Shown here: in pieces, positions 6,056 through 11,688 of the stretch
Position numbering within the stretch: position 1 is the first letter of the stretch
Layout: each line of letters opens with the position of its first letter
Assembly (NCBI GenBank): GCA_016207545.1
Contig: JACQPO010000114.1
Coordinates: 1 to 11,688, forward strand
Direction: 5' to 3'
Source of the DNA: Methanobacteriota archaeon
GTDB lineage: Archaea > Thermoplasmatota > Thermoplasmata > RBG-16-68-12 > EA-27
DNA length: 11,688 nt
Program-made: the position numbers and the translations under genes
The notes under the pieces: model-generated
Seen by the model: only the letters and a program-made list of their open reading frames with translations
Database searches by the model: none
Told to the model about the DNA's origin: nothing

Positions 6056-6364
6056 TCAACTCCCCGCCGCGCGGTCGCGGAGAAATGCGCGCAGTCGGTG
6101 GCGGTCCGGTACGGTCCCCTGATGGTACATCCGATCCGCGACGACGACCACAGGCGGATGCCAGCCGCCGACCGCGAGGGCGCGGAACACGTTGTTCAGC
6201 CACGGCTTCACGACGACCTCGACCCGGTCCTCGAGCCCCTCCTCTTTCACCGCGTCATGGACGGCGCGCACGGTGAGGTCGCACTCCCGGCACAGCTTCG
6301 GAGAGACGCGGAGGAACAGCTGCTTCCCGGTAATCGTGTAGACGGTGACGCGAAGCTTCCTCAC
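6056..6364 (-). CDS. Small thioredoxin-like redox protein with CREC motif
   Basis: A 102-residue protein. It has a beta strand (LRVTVYT), then Cys25-Arg-Glu-Cys28 at the head of a helix, a second strand VEVVVKP (48-54), a pair of prolines (70-71) where thioredoxins carry the cis-proline, and a final VVVVADRMYHQGTVPD strand-turn-strand (72-87). This order fits a thioredoxin fold with an active CxxC pair, though the spacing to known thioredoxins is loose. I do not recognise a named subfamily. The GTG start at 6364 overlaps the methyltransferase stop as GTGA. Its position as third gene after a Cys-rich radical SAM protein and a methyltransferase suggests that it passes electrons to, or holds a thiol-bound intermediate for, those enzymes. 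Binding a metal or a 2Fe-2S cluster through the two cysteines alone is less likely. Confidence 0.78.
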   Translation of the reverse strand: MRKLRVTVYTITGKQLFLRVSPKLCRECDLTVRAVHDAVKEEGLEDRVEVVVKPWLNNVFRALAVGGWHPPVVVVADRMYHQGTVPDRHRLRAFLRDRAAGS

Positions 6365-7134
6365 GGACGCACCGTTCCGACGAGGACCGCGTAGCCGAGA
6401 TACCCGTCGCGGTACAGATCGCGCGCCTCGTCGAGCAAATCTGCAATCTCCTGAATCGTATACCGGCCGACGCGCACGCCCGCGAGGCCCACGCCCATCG
6501 CCCGTTGCGCGAGGTCTCGCAAGGAGTCGAGCATGTTCGCCATCGCCCAGGACGCATTCTCCACACGGTCGACGCGAACGCCGGCCGCCTCGAGGATCTC
6601 GCGGTAACGGTCCACGGGCTTGGCGGTCGCGAGGCACGCCACCGCCGCCAAGGCGCCGCGCAACGCATCGCTCAGCGGAGCGTTCGCGGCCAACGTGACG
6701 TCGGAGAGGCCGATCCTCGCTCCGGGGTTCATGGTCCGCACGACCTCGCGCATCGCTTCCGTCTCGTCCCCGAACAGGCACAGAGAGCACTCGCAAATCG
6801 CGGCATCGAACGCGTGGGCGCGGAACGGAAGCCGGGTTGCTTCCCCAGCGAAGAAGGCAGTATCGTATCCTCTCGCGACGACGCGAGCGCGGAACGCGGC
6901 GATTGGGTTCACGTCAATGCCGACGACGGACCAGCCGAACCGCTCCGCGAGGTATCGAGCGCTTGCCCCCGGGCCGCACGCGACGTCGAGGACGCGAGCG
7001 CCCCGCGGGACGCGCATGAGACCCGCGAGGCGGCCCGTGAGGTCGAGGCCCCCGGGATGGTACGAGGAGCCGAACACGTACGTGAGGGCGTCCCACGCGT
7101 AGAACTGCCCCGCGAGCGTCGGCAAGTCCGTCAC
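6361..7134 (-). CDS. Class I SAM-dependent methyltransferase of the radical-SAM-associated type
   Basis: A 257-residue Rossmann-fold methyltransferase. Motif I is VLDVACGPGAS (48-58), with the ribose-binding acidic residue Asp74 in VGIDVNP; the next strand gives GEATRLPF (97-104), then FDAAICECSLCLF (109-121) and NPGARIGLSDV (136-146). The PGGLDLT segment before motif I (27-33) and the CECxLxL strand are not general methyltransferase features. I associate them with methyltransferases encoded beside TrsS-type radical SAM proteins in bacteria (database name of the DVU_1556/TrsM kind); this is recall, not a search. The C-terminal 110 residues form a mostly helical extension of unknown role. The cysteines do not follow the arsenite-methyltransferase pattern. 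The GTG start at 7134 overlaps the radical SAM stop (GTGA). Substrate unknown; the product SAH would be handled by ahcY downstream. Confidence 0.88.
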   Translation of the reverse strand: MTDLPTLAGQFYAWDALTYVFGSSYHPGGLDLTGRLAGLMRVPRGARVLDVACGPGASARYLAERFGWSVVGIDVNPIAAFRARVVARGYDTAFFAGEATRLPFRAHAFDAAICECSLCLFGDETEAMREVVRTMNPGARIGLSDVTLAANAPLSDALRGALAAVACLATAKPVDRYREILEAAGVRVDRVENASWAMANMLDSLRDLAQRAMGVGLAGVRVGRYTIQEIADLLDEARDLYRDGYLGYAVLVGTVRP

Positions 7135-8543
7135 GGCGCGCGACCTCCGTTCGGCCGGTACAGGATGTTGTAGTTGCAGAACGGGATGATCCTCCCGTCC
7201 GGGAAGATTTCGTGGATGCAGCACTTCTTCGCGCAACGCAGGTCGAAGTTCCACTCGTCGCAGAACGCGAAGACGCCGATCAGCTTCACCCGTTCCTTGA
7301 TCGCGTCGAGATCGAGCGGAATGTTGCAAGCGACGCACAGGTTCCTCGCGATCGCGTCCGACCCGGGCACCGCGGAGCTGCTGTACACCTTCTCGAGTGC
7401 GCTCTGAATCGCCGCTTGGGTCGGGTTTGGGAGGACGCGATTCTCGATGTAGTCTAGATATTCGTCGATGTTCACGAGCCGCGGGATGGGGATGAGTTGC
7501 CCGTTGTCGCGAACCCAGACGTACGTGACCGCGCTGCTCGGCGGCCACGGGCAAGGGACGGGGAAGAAATCGTCCATGCGGAAGAGGCCGTCCGTCCCTT
7601 CTTCGACAAGGCGAAGCACGTCCGCGACCGTGATCCGTTCTTCGGGCTGTGGCGGCAGGCACCGACCGACGAACGTCGTCGGCTGAAACAGGACGCCGCG
7701 GATCGCGGGGTGCCCCATCGCGTACCGCACGATGGAACCGACCTCTCGCCCGTTCACGCCCCGGTATACGGTCGGCACGAGGATGACGTCGAGCCCCGCC
7801 CGACGGCAGTTCTCGATCGCCCGCGCCTTCGCCGCGCGGAGGTCGACGCCGCGGAGCGCCTCGTGCGTGTGCCGCGAGAACCCGTCGAATTGCAGGTAGA
7901 TGTACGGCCTGTACGGCGCCAGTTCGCGGACGAACGCATCGTCCTGCAGGCGGAGGCCGTTCGTGTTGATCGTCACGTACGGGATTCCCTTGCGTTGCGC
8001 CATCGCGACGATGTCCACGATCTCCGGGTGGATCGTGGGTTCCCCGCCGCTGAGCATGAGGACCTCGGGGGACCCCTCGCACCGCACGAAGTTGTCGATT
8101 GCGGCCTCGCACTCCGCGAGCGTCAGGAAGTGTGTCCGTTGTGGCGATGAGTCCGCGAAGCACACAGGGCACGTCAGGTTACACTTCTGCGTGATCTCCA
8201 GGATGCCGAGGCACGTGTGCTGCTGATGGTCCGGGCACAGGCCACAGTCGAACGGACAGCCGCGCTCTACCTGCGTCGTGAACGCGAGGGGCTTCGTCCC
8301 CGCCTTGTTGTACCGGAGGGCCTTTCGATAGTACGTGGCGTCCGAGGAGAGGAGCGTCTCGAAGTCCCCGTGGACCTCGCACGTCCGCCGGATGTACACG
8401 GCGCCGGACCGTTCGACGACTTGTGCGGGAAGGAGGGATTTGCAGTGCGGGCACAGACTCGCGGTGCGCGCCAGTTCCACGGATGTCGACCGCGCACCTT
8501 CGGTGGGCTGGGATCCCTTTGCGACCTCGAGCACGACCGTCAT
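7131..8543 (-). CDS. Cys-rich radical SAM protein, Tes/TrsS-like
   Basis: A 470-residue radical SAM enzyme. In order: a CPHC...CEVHG zinc/rubredoxin-like site (Cys31, 34, 55, His58); CPFDCGLCPDHQQHTC (96-111), a four-cysteine cluster site; the radical SAM triad CNLTCPVC (121-128); SGGEPT (165-170); and a C-terminal Cys region (403, 406, 428, 437, 441, 442, 456) ending in PDGRIIPFCNYN-like sequence. This layout matches MJ0619-type archaeal proteins, of which the tetraether lipid synthase Tes (three 4Fe-4S clusters plus a mononuclear iron site) is the characterised member. TrsS-type bacterial proteins share the same N-terminal architecture. The cotranscribed methyltransferase and CxxC protein are not part of known Tes biochemistry, so this may be a paralogue with another substrate. 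ATG 8543 is chosen because a TATA-like box lies 24 bp upstream; a TTG at 8582 would put that box inside the gene. Confidence 0.9.
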   Translation of the reverse strand: MTVVLEVAKGSQPTEGARSTSVELARTASLCPHCKSLLPAQVVERSGAVYIRRTCEVHGDFETLLSSDATYYRKALRYNKAGTKPLAFTTQVERGCPFDCGLCPDHQQHTCLGILEITQKCNLTCPVCFADSSPQRTHFLTLAECEAAIDNFVRCEGSPEVLMLSGGEPTIHPEIVDIVAMAQRKGIPYVTINTNGLRLQDDAFVRELAPYRPYIYLQFDGFSRHTHEALRGVDLRAAKARAIENCRRAGLDVILVPTVYRGVNGREVGSIVRYAMGHPAIRGVLFQPTTFVGRCLPPQPEERITVADVLRLVEEGTDGLFRMDDFFPVPCPWPPSSAVTYVWVRDNGQLIPIPRLVNIDEYLDYIENRVLPNPTQAAIQSALEKVYSSSAVPGSDAIARNLCVACNIPLDLDAIKERVKLIGVFAFCDEWNFDLRCAKKCCIHEIFPDGRIIPFCNYNILYRPNGGRAP

Positions 8544-8564
8544 CTCCCGGATTCGCGCGCCGCG

Positions 8565-8569
8565 TATAT
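8565..8569 (-). promoter_or_regulatory. TATA-like box of the radical SAM operon
   Basis: The minus strand reads GGATATACG, the clearest AT-rich element between the radical SAM gene and the divergent gene at 8654. It is centred about 24 bp upstream of the ATG at 8543, implying a leaderless mRNA, and no well-spaced ribosome binding site is present. Confidence 0.5.
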
Positions 8570-8614
8570 CCGTTCCCCCCAATCAGACCACAATTGAACG
8601 GTTCGAGGCGCAAC

Positions 8615-8622
8615 GTTTCATA
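8615..8622 (+). promoter_or_regulatory. Possible TATA-like element of the AhpD-like gene
   Basis: GTTTCATA lies 32-39 bases before the ATG at 8654. Initiation near 8645 would leave a leader of about 9 bases with GGGGA (8645-8649). The match to an archaeal TATA box is weak, and the call rests mostly on position within the 110-bp divergent region. Confidence 0.3.
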
Positions 8623-8653
8623 GGTCCTCCGCAGATGCGTTGCCGGGGATTGA

Positions 8654-9211
8654 ATGGCGCGCATCCAGGTGATCGACGAGGGCGGGGCGCAGGGACTGCT
8701 CAAAGACGTGTATGCGGAGGTTGCCGGCGCCCGCGGCAGTGTTGCGAACGTGTTCAAGATTGAGAGCCTCAACGCCGCGGTCATGCGCGCGCACCTGAAC
8801 TTCTACATGTCGATCATGTACGGGAAGTCCGGGCTGTCCCGCCAGCAGCGGGAGATGGTCGCGGTGACGGTCTCGAACGCGAACGGGTGTGCATATTGCA
8901 CGACGCACCACACGGAGGCGCTGTCGAAGTATCTGAAGGACGAGGAGGCGCTTCGAGCGATCAAGACGGACTACGGCACCGCGCCCATCAGGCTGAAGGA
9001 GAAGGCGATGCTCGCGTACGCCCTCAAGGTCACGAAATCGCCCGCGGCGGTGAGCGATGCGGACGTCGCGAAGCTTCGCGAGGTCGGCTTCTCGGAAGCG
9101 GACATCCTCGACATCACGTTCGTCGCGAGCTACTTCAATTTCGTGAACCGGCTCGTCCTCAGCCTCGGCGTCGACCTCGAAACCCCGGAGCGGCGCGTAT
9201 ACCGGTACTAG
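8654..9211 (+). CDS. AhpD-like peroxidase-related protein (carboxymuconolactone decarboxylase family)
   Basis: A 185-residue all-helical protein of the AhpD/CMD superfamily, in the longer peroxidase-related branch. The active-site pattern is complete: Cys79-Ala-Tyr-Cys82 with His86 four residues on, and Glu67 twelve residues before the first Cys, the same spacing as in mycobacterial AhpD (Glu118, Cys130, Cys133, His137). AhpD-type proteins reduce peroxides through the cysteine pair or pass electrons to a peroxiredoxin. Neither a peroxiredoxin nor a reducing partner lies beside it, so the physiological role here is uncertain. The ATG has GGGGA a few bases upstream. It is divergent from the radical SAM operon across 110 bp, and its TAG shares the palindrome CTAG with the stop of the M16 partner gene, so the two genes overlap tail to tail by 4 bases. 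Confidence 0.88.
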   Translation: MARIQVIDEGGAQGLLKDVYAEVAGARGSVANVFKIESLNAAVMRAHLNFYMSIMYGKSGLSRQQREMVAVTVSNANGCAYCTTHHTEALSKYLKDEEALRAIKTDYGTAPIRLKEKAMLAYALKVTKSPAAVSDADVAKLREVGFSEADILDITFVASYFNFVNRLVLSLGVDLETPERRVYRY

Positions 9212-10455
9212 AACGCGATCTTGACGTTCTTCACGGGGCCGGAGGCGACCCAAGAGCACGCGTCCGGGTCGAAGTACGCGATCGCCATCTTCCGGACGGC
9301 GTCCGGATCGACCCCGCGGACGATGGACGGAAATCGCTCCAGGTAGTCCACGCCCAGTCCGTAGTACTCGATGTCGTGAAGGGCGGCTGCGTACTCCGGG
9401 TTTCGCTCGAGGGTCACCTGCAGGGCGCCCACGAGGTGCGTCTTCCCGTCCTCGATTTCCGTGTCCGTGAACGGCTCCCGCTCGAGCCGCCCCATCTCCG
9501 CGCGGATCGCCTCGACCGCCTTGGCGAGGTTCCTCGGGTTCACGCCCGCGTTCAGGAACCAGTGGCCGCCCGCGAGGCGGGCCTCGAGGGAGCTGAACGA
9601 GTAGTACGCGAGGCCGAGGGTGTCCCGTACGGTCTGCCCGAGGCGGCCGTACAGCCCGATGCGGCCGAACAAGAGGTTCGCGAGGTGGAGCGCGTAGTAG
9701 TCCGGATGATTCCGGGGCACCGCCACACGGCCGGCGACGAAGTCCGCCTGGGACTTGTGGGGCATCGGGACGACCGCGCTCGCGCGCTTCTCCCGTTTCG
9801 GTGGCGGCAGCGGCTTTGGCGGCGCGCCCGCATCGATGGATTCGAAGATTTTCGCGACGGTGCTTCGGAACGTCTCCGCGTCGAGGTCGCCGCTGAAGCC
9901 AAACACCATACCCGCGGCCCCGTACTGGGCGTCGTGGAACGCCCGCACGGCCTTCCGGTCGACCCGCCCGACGCTCCGCTCGTCCCCTTTCGGATCGCGC
10001 CCGTACGGATGGTCCCGCGAGTACACGAGCTCGAACAGCCGTCGCGTGGCTGCGCGGCGCGTGTCATCCTGCTGCGCGCGGATGTCGCTCAACACCTCTC
10101 CGCGCACCTTCTCGAGCTCCGCCTGCGGGAGGGAAGGCTCCGTGAGGGATTCGACGAGGATTCCCAGCGTCGTCTTCAATGTCTCCCGCGTGCAGCGCCC
10201 GTAAACCGCGACGTTCTCCTCTGCGTTCGCGACGGACAGCGCGGCGCCGATGTTCTCGATCGCGTCCGCGACTTGGGCCGAGGTCCGCCGCCTCGTGCCG
10301 CGGGGCAGGAGGCGTGCCGTGAACTCCGCGACGCCCGGCGCGCCGTATGCGGAGCCCGCTCGGACGCTGCCGCGAAACGCAATGGACGGGTTCGTGTGGT
10401 CCTTGTGCAGCAGCAGGACGGCGCCGTTGGCGAGGGCGAGGCGCAGAGGTTGCAT
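9208..10455 (-). CDS. M16-family peptidase-like protein, non-catalytic partner
   Basis: A 415-residue protein with two M16 (insulinase/mitochondrial-processing-peptidase) half-barrel domains. The zinc site is lost: where active members read HxxEH after GLA, this one has Glu44-Phe-Thr-Ala-Arg48. It keeps the substrate-binding part of the second domain, FGRIGLYGRLGQTVRDTLGLAYY (263-285), with the Arg277/Tyr284 pair (RxxxGLAY) that orients peptide in M16B heterodimers. It is therefore expected to form a peptidase only together with the upstream gene's product. The ATG at 10455 overlaps the upstream stop by one base (TGATG) and has GGAGGGA (10462-10468) six bases before it; a GTG at 10458 is a close alternative. 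No signal peptide is present, so the pair is probably cytoplasmic. Substrate unknown; small peptides or signal fragments are usual for M16B enzymes. Confidence 0.9.
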   Translation of the reverse strand: MQPLRLALANGAVLLLHKDHTNPSIAFRGSVRAGSAYGAPGVAEFTARLLPRGTRRRTSAQVADAIENIGAALSVANAEENVAVYGRCTRETLKTTLGILVESLTEPSLPQAELEKVRGEVLSDIRAQQDDTRRAATRRLFELVYSRDHPYGRDPKGDERSVGRVDRKAVRAFHDAQYGAAGMVFGFSGDLDAETFRSTVAKIFESIDAGAPPKPLPPPKREKRASAVVPMPHKSQADFVAGRVAVPRNHPDYYALHLANLLFGRIGLYGRLGQTVRDTLGLAYYSFSSLEARLAGGHWFLNAGVNPRNLAKAVEAIRAEMGRLEREPFTDTEIEDGKTHLVGALQVTLERNPEYAAALHDIEYYGLGVDYLERFPSIVRGVDPDAVRKMAIAYFDPDACSWVASGPVKNVKIAF

Positions 10456-11688
10456 CACGATTCCCTCCGCGCGAGGAACGTGCACACGGATCGGTTGTCC
10501 TCGGGGAAGTACGTCCGCGCCACCCGTTGCACGTCCTTTGGCGTCACGGATTGGCACCGTGCCAAGAGTTCGTCGAGGATCCGGTGGCCCGCGATCACCT
10601 CGAACCACGTGAGCATGAGGCCCTGCGCGGTCGGCCCGTCCAGGTCGTACCCGGTCCACGCGCGCATCTGTCGCAATGCGCGGACCATTTCCTCCTTCGC
10701 GGGCGGCTTGTCCCGCAGCGTCTCGATTTCCGTGTACGTGGCTTTCTCGACCTTGGCGGGATCGACGCCCTCCCGCACCGTCGCCTCGATCAGGAACAGC
10801 CCCGGGTCGGCGCGCATCGCGTGTTGCGCGGACACCTCCGTCGCGAGCTTCTTGTCCACGAGGCCGCGGTACAGGCGGTTGCTCCGGTACACGAATTGCG
10901 ATCCGAAGGGGGAGAATCCCTTCCACCCGCCGAGGATCGACTGCAGGACGAGCAGGGGCGCGGTGTCCTCGTGCCGAAGCTCCGGGACGCGGTAGCCGAT
11001 GAGGAGGTGATCCTGCGTGCCCGGCCGTCGCACCACGCTGCGCCGTTCGCCCTCTTGCCGCGGCTCTTGTGCCTCTGGCGGCTTCGTCTGCTTCTCCGGC
11101 CGGAAGTCGCCGAAGTACGCGTTCACGTTCTCCATCGCCTCCCGTTCCGAGAAACGGCCGGTGAGCACGAGGACCGCGTTGTTCGGGGCGTAGTGTTCGA
11201 GGTAGTACGTGTACAGCTCCTCGCGCGTCATCCGTTCGAGGTCCGTCTTCCATCCGATGACGGGCCAGTGGTACGGGTGGATGTGGAACGCGACCTGCCA
11301 CAGTTCCTCGGACAAGAGGATTTTCGGGTTGTTCTCCCCGCCCTCGCGCTCGCTGATGATCACGCCCCGCTCCGCCTCCGTTTCCGGCGGATCGAACGCG
11401 GCGTTCCGCATCCGCTCCGCCTCGATCATGAGCCCCGTGTCCAGGTGGTCCGGCGGCAACGTCTCGAAGTACGCGGTCAAGTCCGCGTCCGTGAAGCCGT
11501 TGAACTTCCCGCCGAGGCGGCCCACGATCGCGTCGATGTCGCCCTTCTTCAGCTTCCCGCCACCCTTGAACAACATGTGCTCGACCCAGTGGGTCGCGCC
11601 CGTGACGCCGGGACGCTCGTGTCGCGAGCCGACCTTGTAGCCGACCCACACGGAGACGGCGGGCGCCTCCGGGAGGGGACGTAGGAGC
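10455..11688 (-). CDS. M16-family zinc metallopeptidase, catalytic subunit (5' end outside the window)
   Basis: The reading frame is open from the window edge (first full codon 11685-11687) to TGA at 10455-10457, giving 410 visible residues; about 10-30 N-terminal residues are probably missing. Directly upstream of the first in-frame GTG (11651) the frame reads LPEAPAVSV, which continues the first M16 beta strand (V-W-V-G-Y-K-V-G-S-R), so that GTG is internal. The zinc motif is THWVEHMLFKG, HxxEH with the Glu as general base, and the third ligand Glu follows 76 residues after the second His, in IISERE. The Arg-containing YRSNRLYRGLVDKKLA segment belongs to domain 2. It is the catalytic half of a heterodimeric M16B peptidase with the product of the next gene, as seen in many bacteria and some archaea. 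The one-base overlap with that gene suggests 1:1 synthesis. Confidence 0.92.
   Translation of the reverse strand, partial: LLRPLPEAPAVSVWVGYKVGSRHERPGVTGATHWVEHMLFKGGGKLKKGDIDAIVGRLGGKFNGFTDADLTAYFETLPPDHLDTGLMIEAERMRNAAFDPPETEAERGVIISEREGGENNPKILLSEELWQVAFHIHPYHWPVIGWKTDLERMTREELYTYYLEHYAPNNAVLVLTGRFSEREAMENVNAYFGDFRPEKQTKPPEAQEPRQEGERRSVVRRPGTQDHLLIGYRVPELRHEDTAPLLVLQSILGGWKGFSPFGSQFVYRSNRLYRGLVDKKLATEVSAQHAMRADPGLFLIEATVREGVDPAKVEKATYTEIETLRDKPPAKEEMVRALRQMRAWTGYDLDGPTAQGLMLTWFEVIAGHRILDELLARCQSVTPKDVQRVARTYFPEDNRSVCTFLARRES

Noticed and set aside
6361..8543. Arsenic-related (ArsM/ArsS-like) gene pair
   Set aside because: The methyltransferase cysteines do not follow the arsenite-methyltransferase pattern, and the radical SAM Cys arrangement fits Tes/TrsS-type proteins better; no arsenic gene is nearby.
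6056..8543. Selenocysteine in the radical SAM unit, as annotated for some bacterial TrsS proteins
   Set aside because: All cysteine motifs are encoded as ordinary Cys codons and each frame ends at the expected TGA overlap; no in-frame internal TGA is needed.
8543..8582. TTG at 8582 as start of the radical SAM protein, adding 13 residues
   Set aside because: The added residues do not resemble the family, and the TATA-like box at 8565-8569 would fall inside the coding region.
8887..10995. A 702-codon plus-strand open frame opposite the M16 genes
   Set aside because: It is the antisense of well-supported M16 genes and has no recognisable domain; long antisense frames are expected at this GC content.
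9208..11649. A continuous 813-codon minus-strand frame suggesting one long M16 fusion protein
   Set aside because: Only the part from 10455 downstream is protein-like. The upstream half is Arg/Pro/Gly-rich shadow, while the true catalytic subunit runs in another frame and carries HxxEH and the third ligand Glu.

Overview
The window (11,688 bp, very GC-rich) looks like a chromosomal piece of an archaeon, most likely a member of the Thermoplasmatota or a related euryarchaeal group. The reasons are the archaeal-type S-adenosylhomocysteine hydrolase (Rossmann motif GYGWCGRG), a stand-alone Lrp/AsnC sensor domain, a tetraether-synthase-like radical SAM protein, TATA-like boxes 24-28 bp upstream of start codons (leaderless or near-leaderless mRNAs), and many GTG starts. 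The lineage is inference; no rRNA gene is present. I saw no tRNA, rRNA, CRISPR array, insertion sequence or phage gene, and no gene-free stretch longer than about 230 bp.

Layout. (1) 1-113, plus strand: the last 36 codons of a probable NUDIX hydrolase. (2) 118-588, minus: purE. (3) 682-1626, plus: an exported, membrane-anchored protein with a proline-rich C-terminal tail. (4) 1711-2276, minus: a three-helix membrane protein preceded by an orphan RAM (Lrp ligand-binding) domain gene. (5) 2505-8543, minus: seven same-strand genes, in transcription order radical SAM protein, class I methyltransferase, CxxC thioredoxin-like protein, ahcY, HAD hydrolase, MtnX-like phosphatase, PfkB nucleoside/sugar kinase. 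(6) 8654-9211, plus: an AhpD-like peroxidase-related protein. (7) 9208-11688, minus: an M16 zinc-peptidase pair, an inactive partner and a catalytic subunit cut by the window end.

The most interesting part is region 5. The first three genes are joined by GTGA stop/start overlaps and form a compact radical-SAM/methyltransferase/thioredoxin-like unit whose product is unknown. The radical SAM protein carries about 20 cysteines in the arrangement of the tetraether lipid synthase (Tes)/TrsS-type families. The methyltransferase has the PGGL-LT and CECxLxL signatures I associate with methyltransferases that accompany TrsS-type radical SAM proteins in bacteria. Directly downstream lie genes that could clear SAM by-products: AhcY removes S-adenosylhomocysteine, the PfkB kinase could trap the released nucleoside, and the MtnX-like phosphatase belongs to a methylthioadenosine-salvage family. 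The likely reading is an operon that both uses SAM heavily and recycles its by-products; this is inference from gene order and families.
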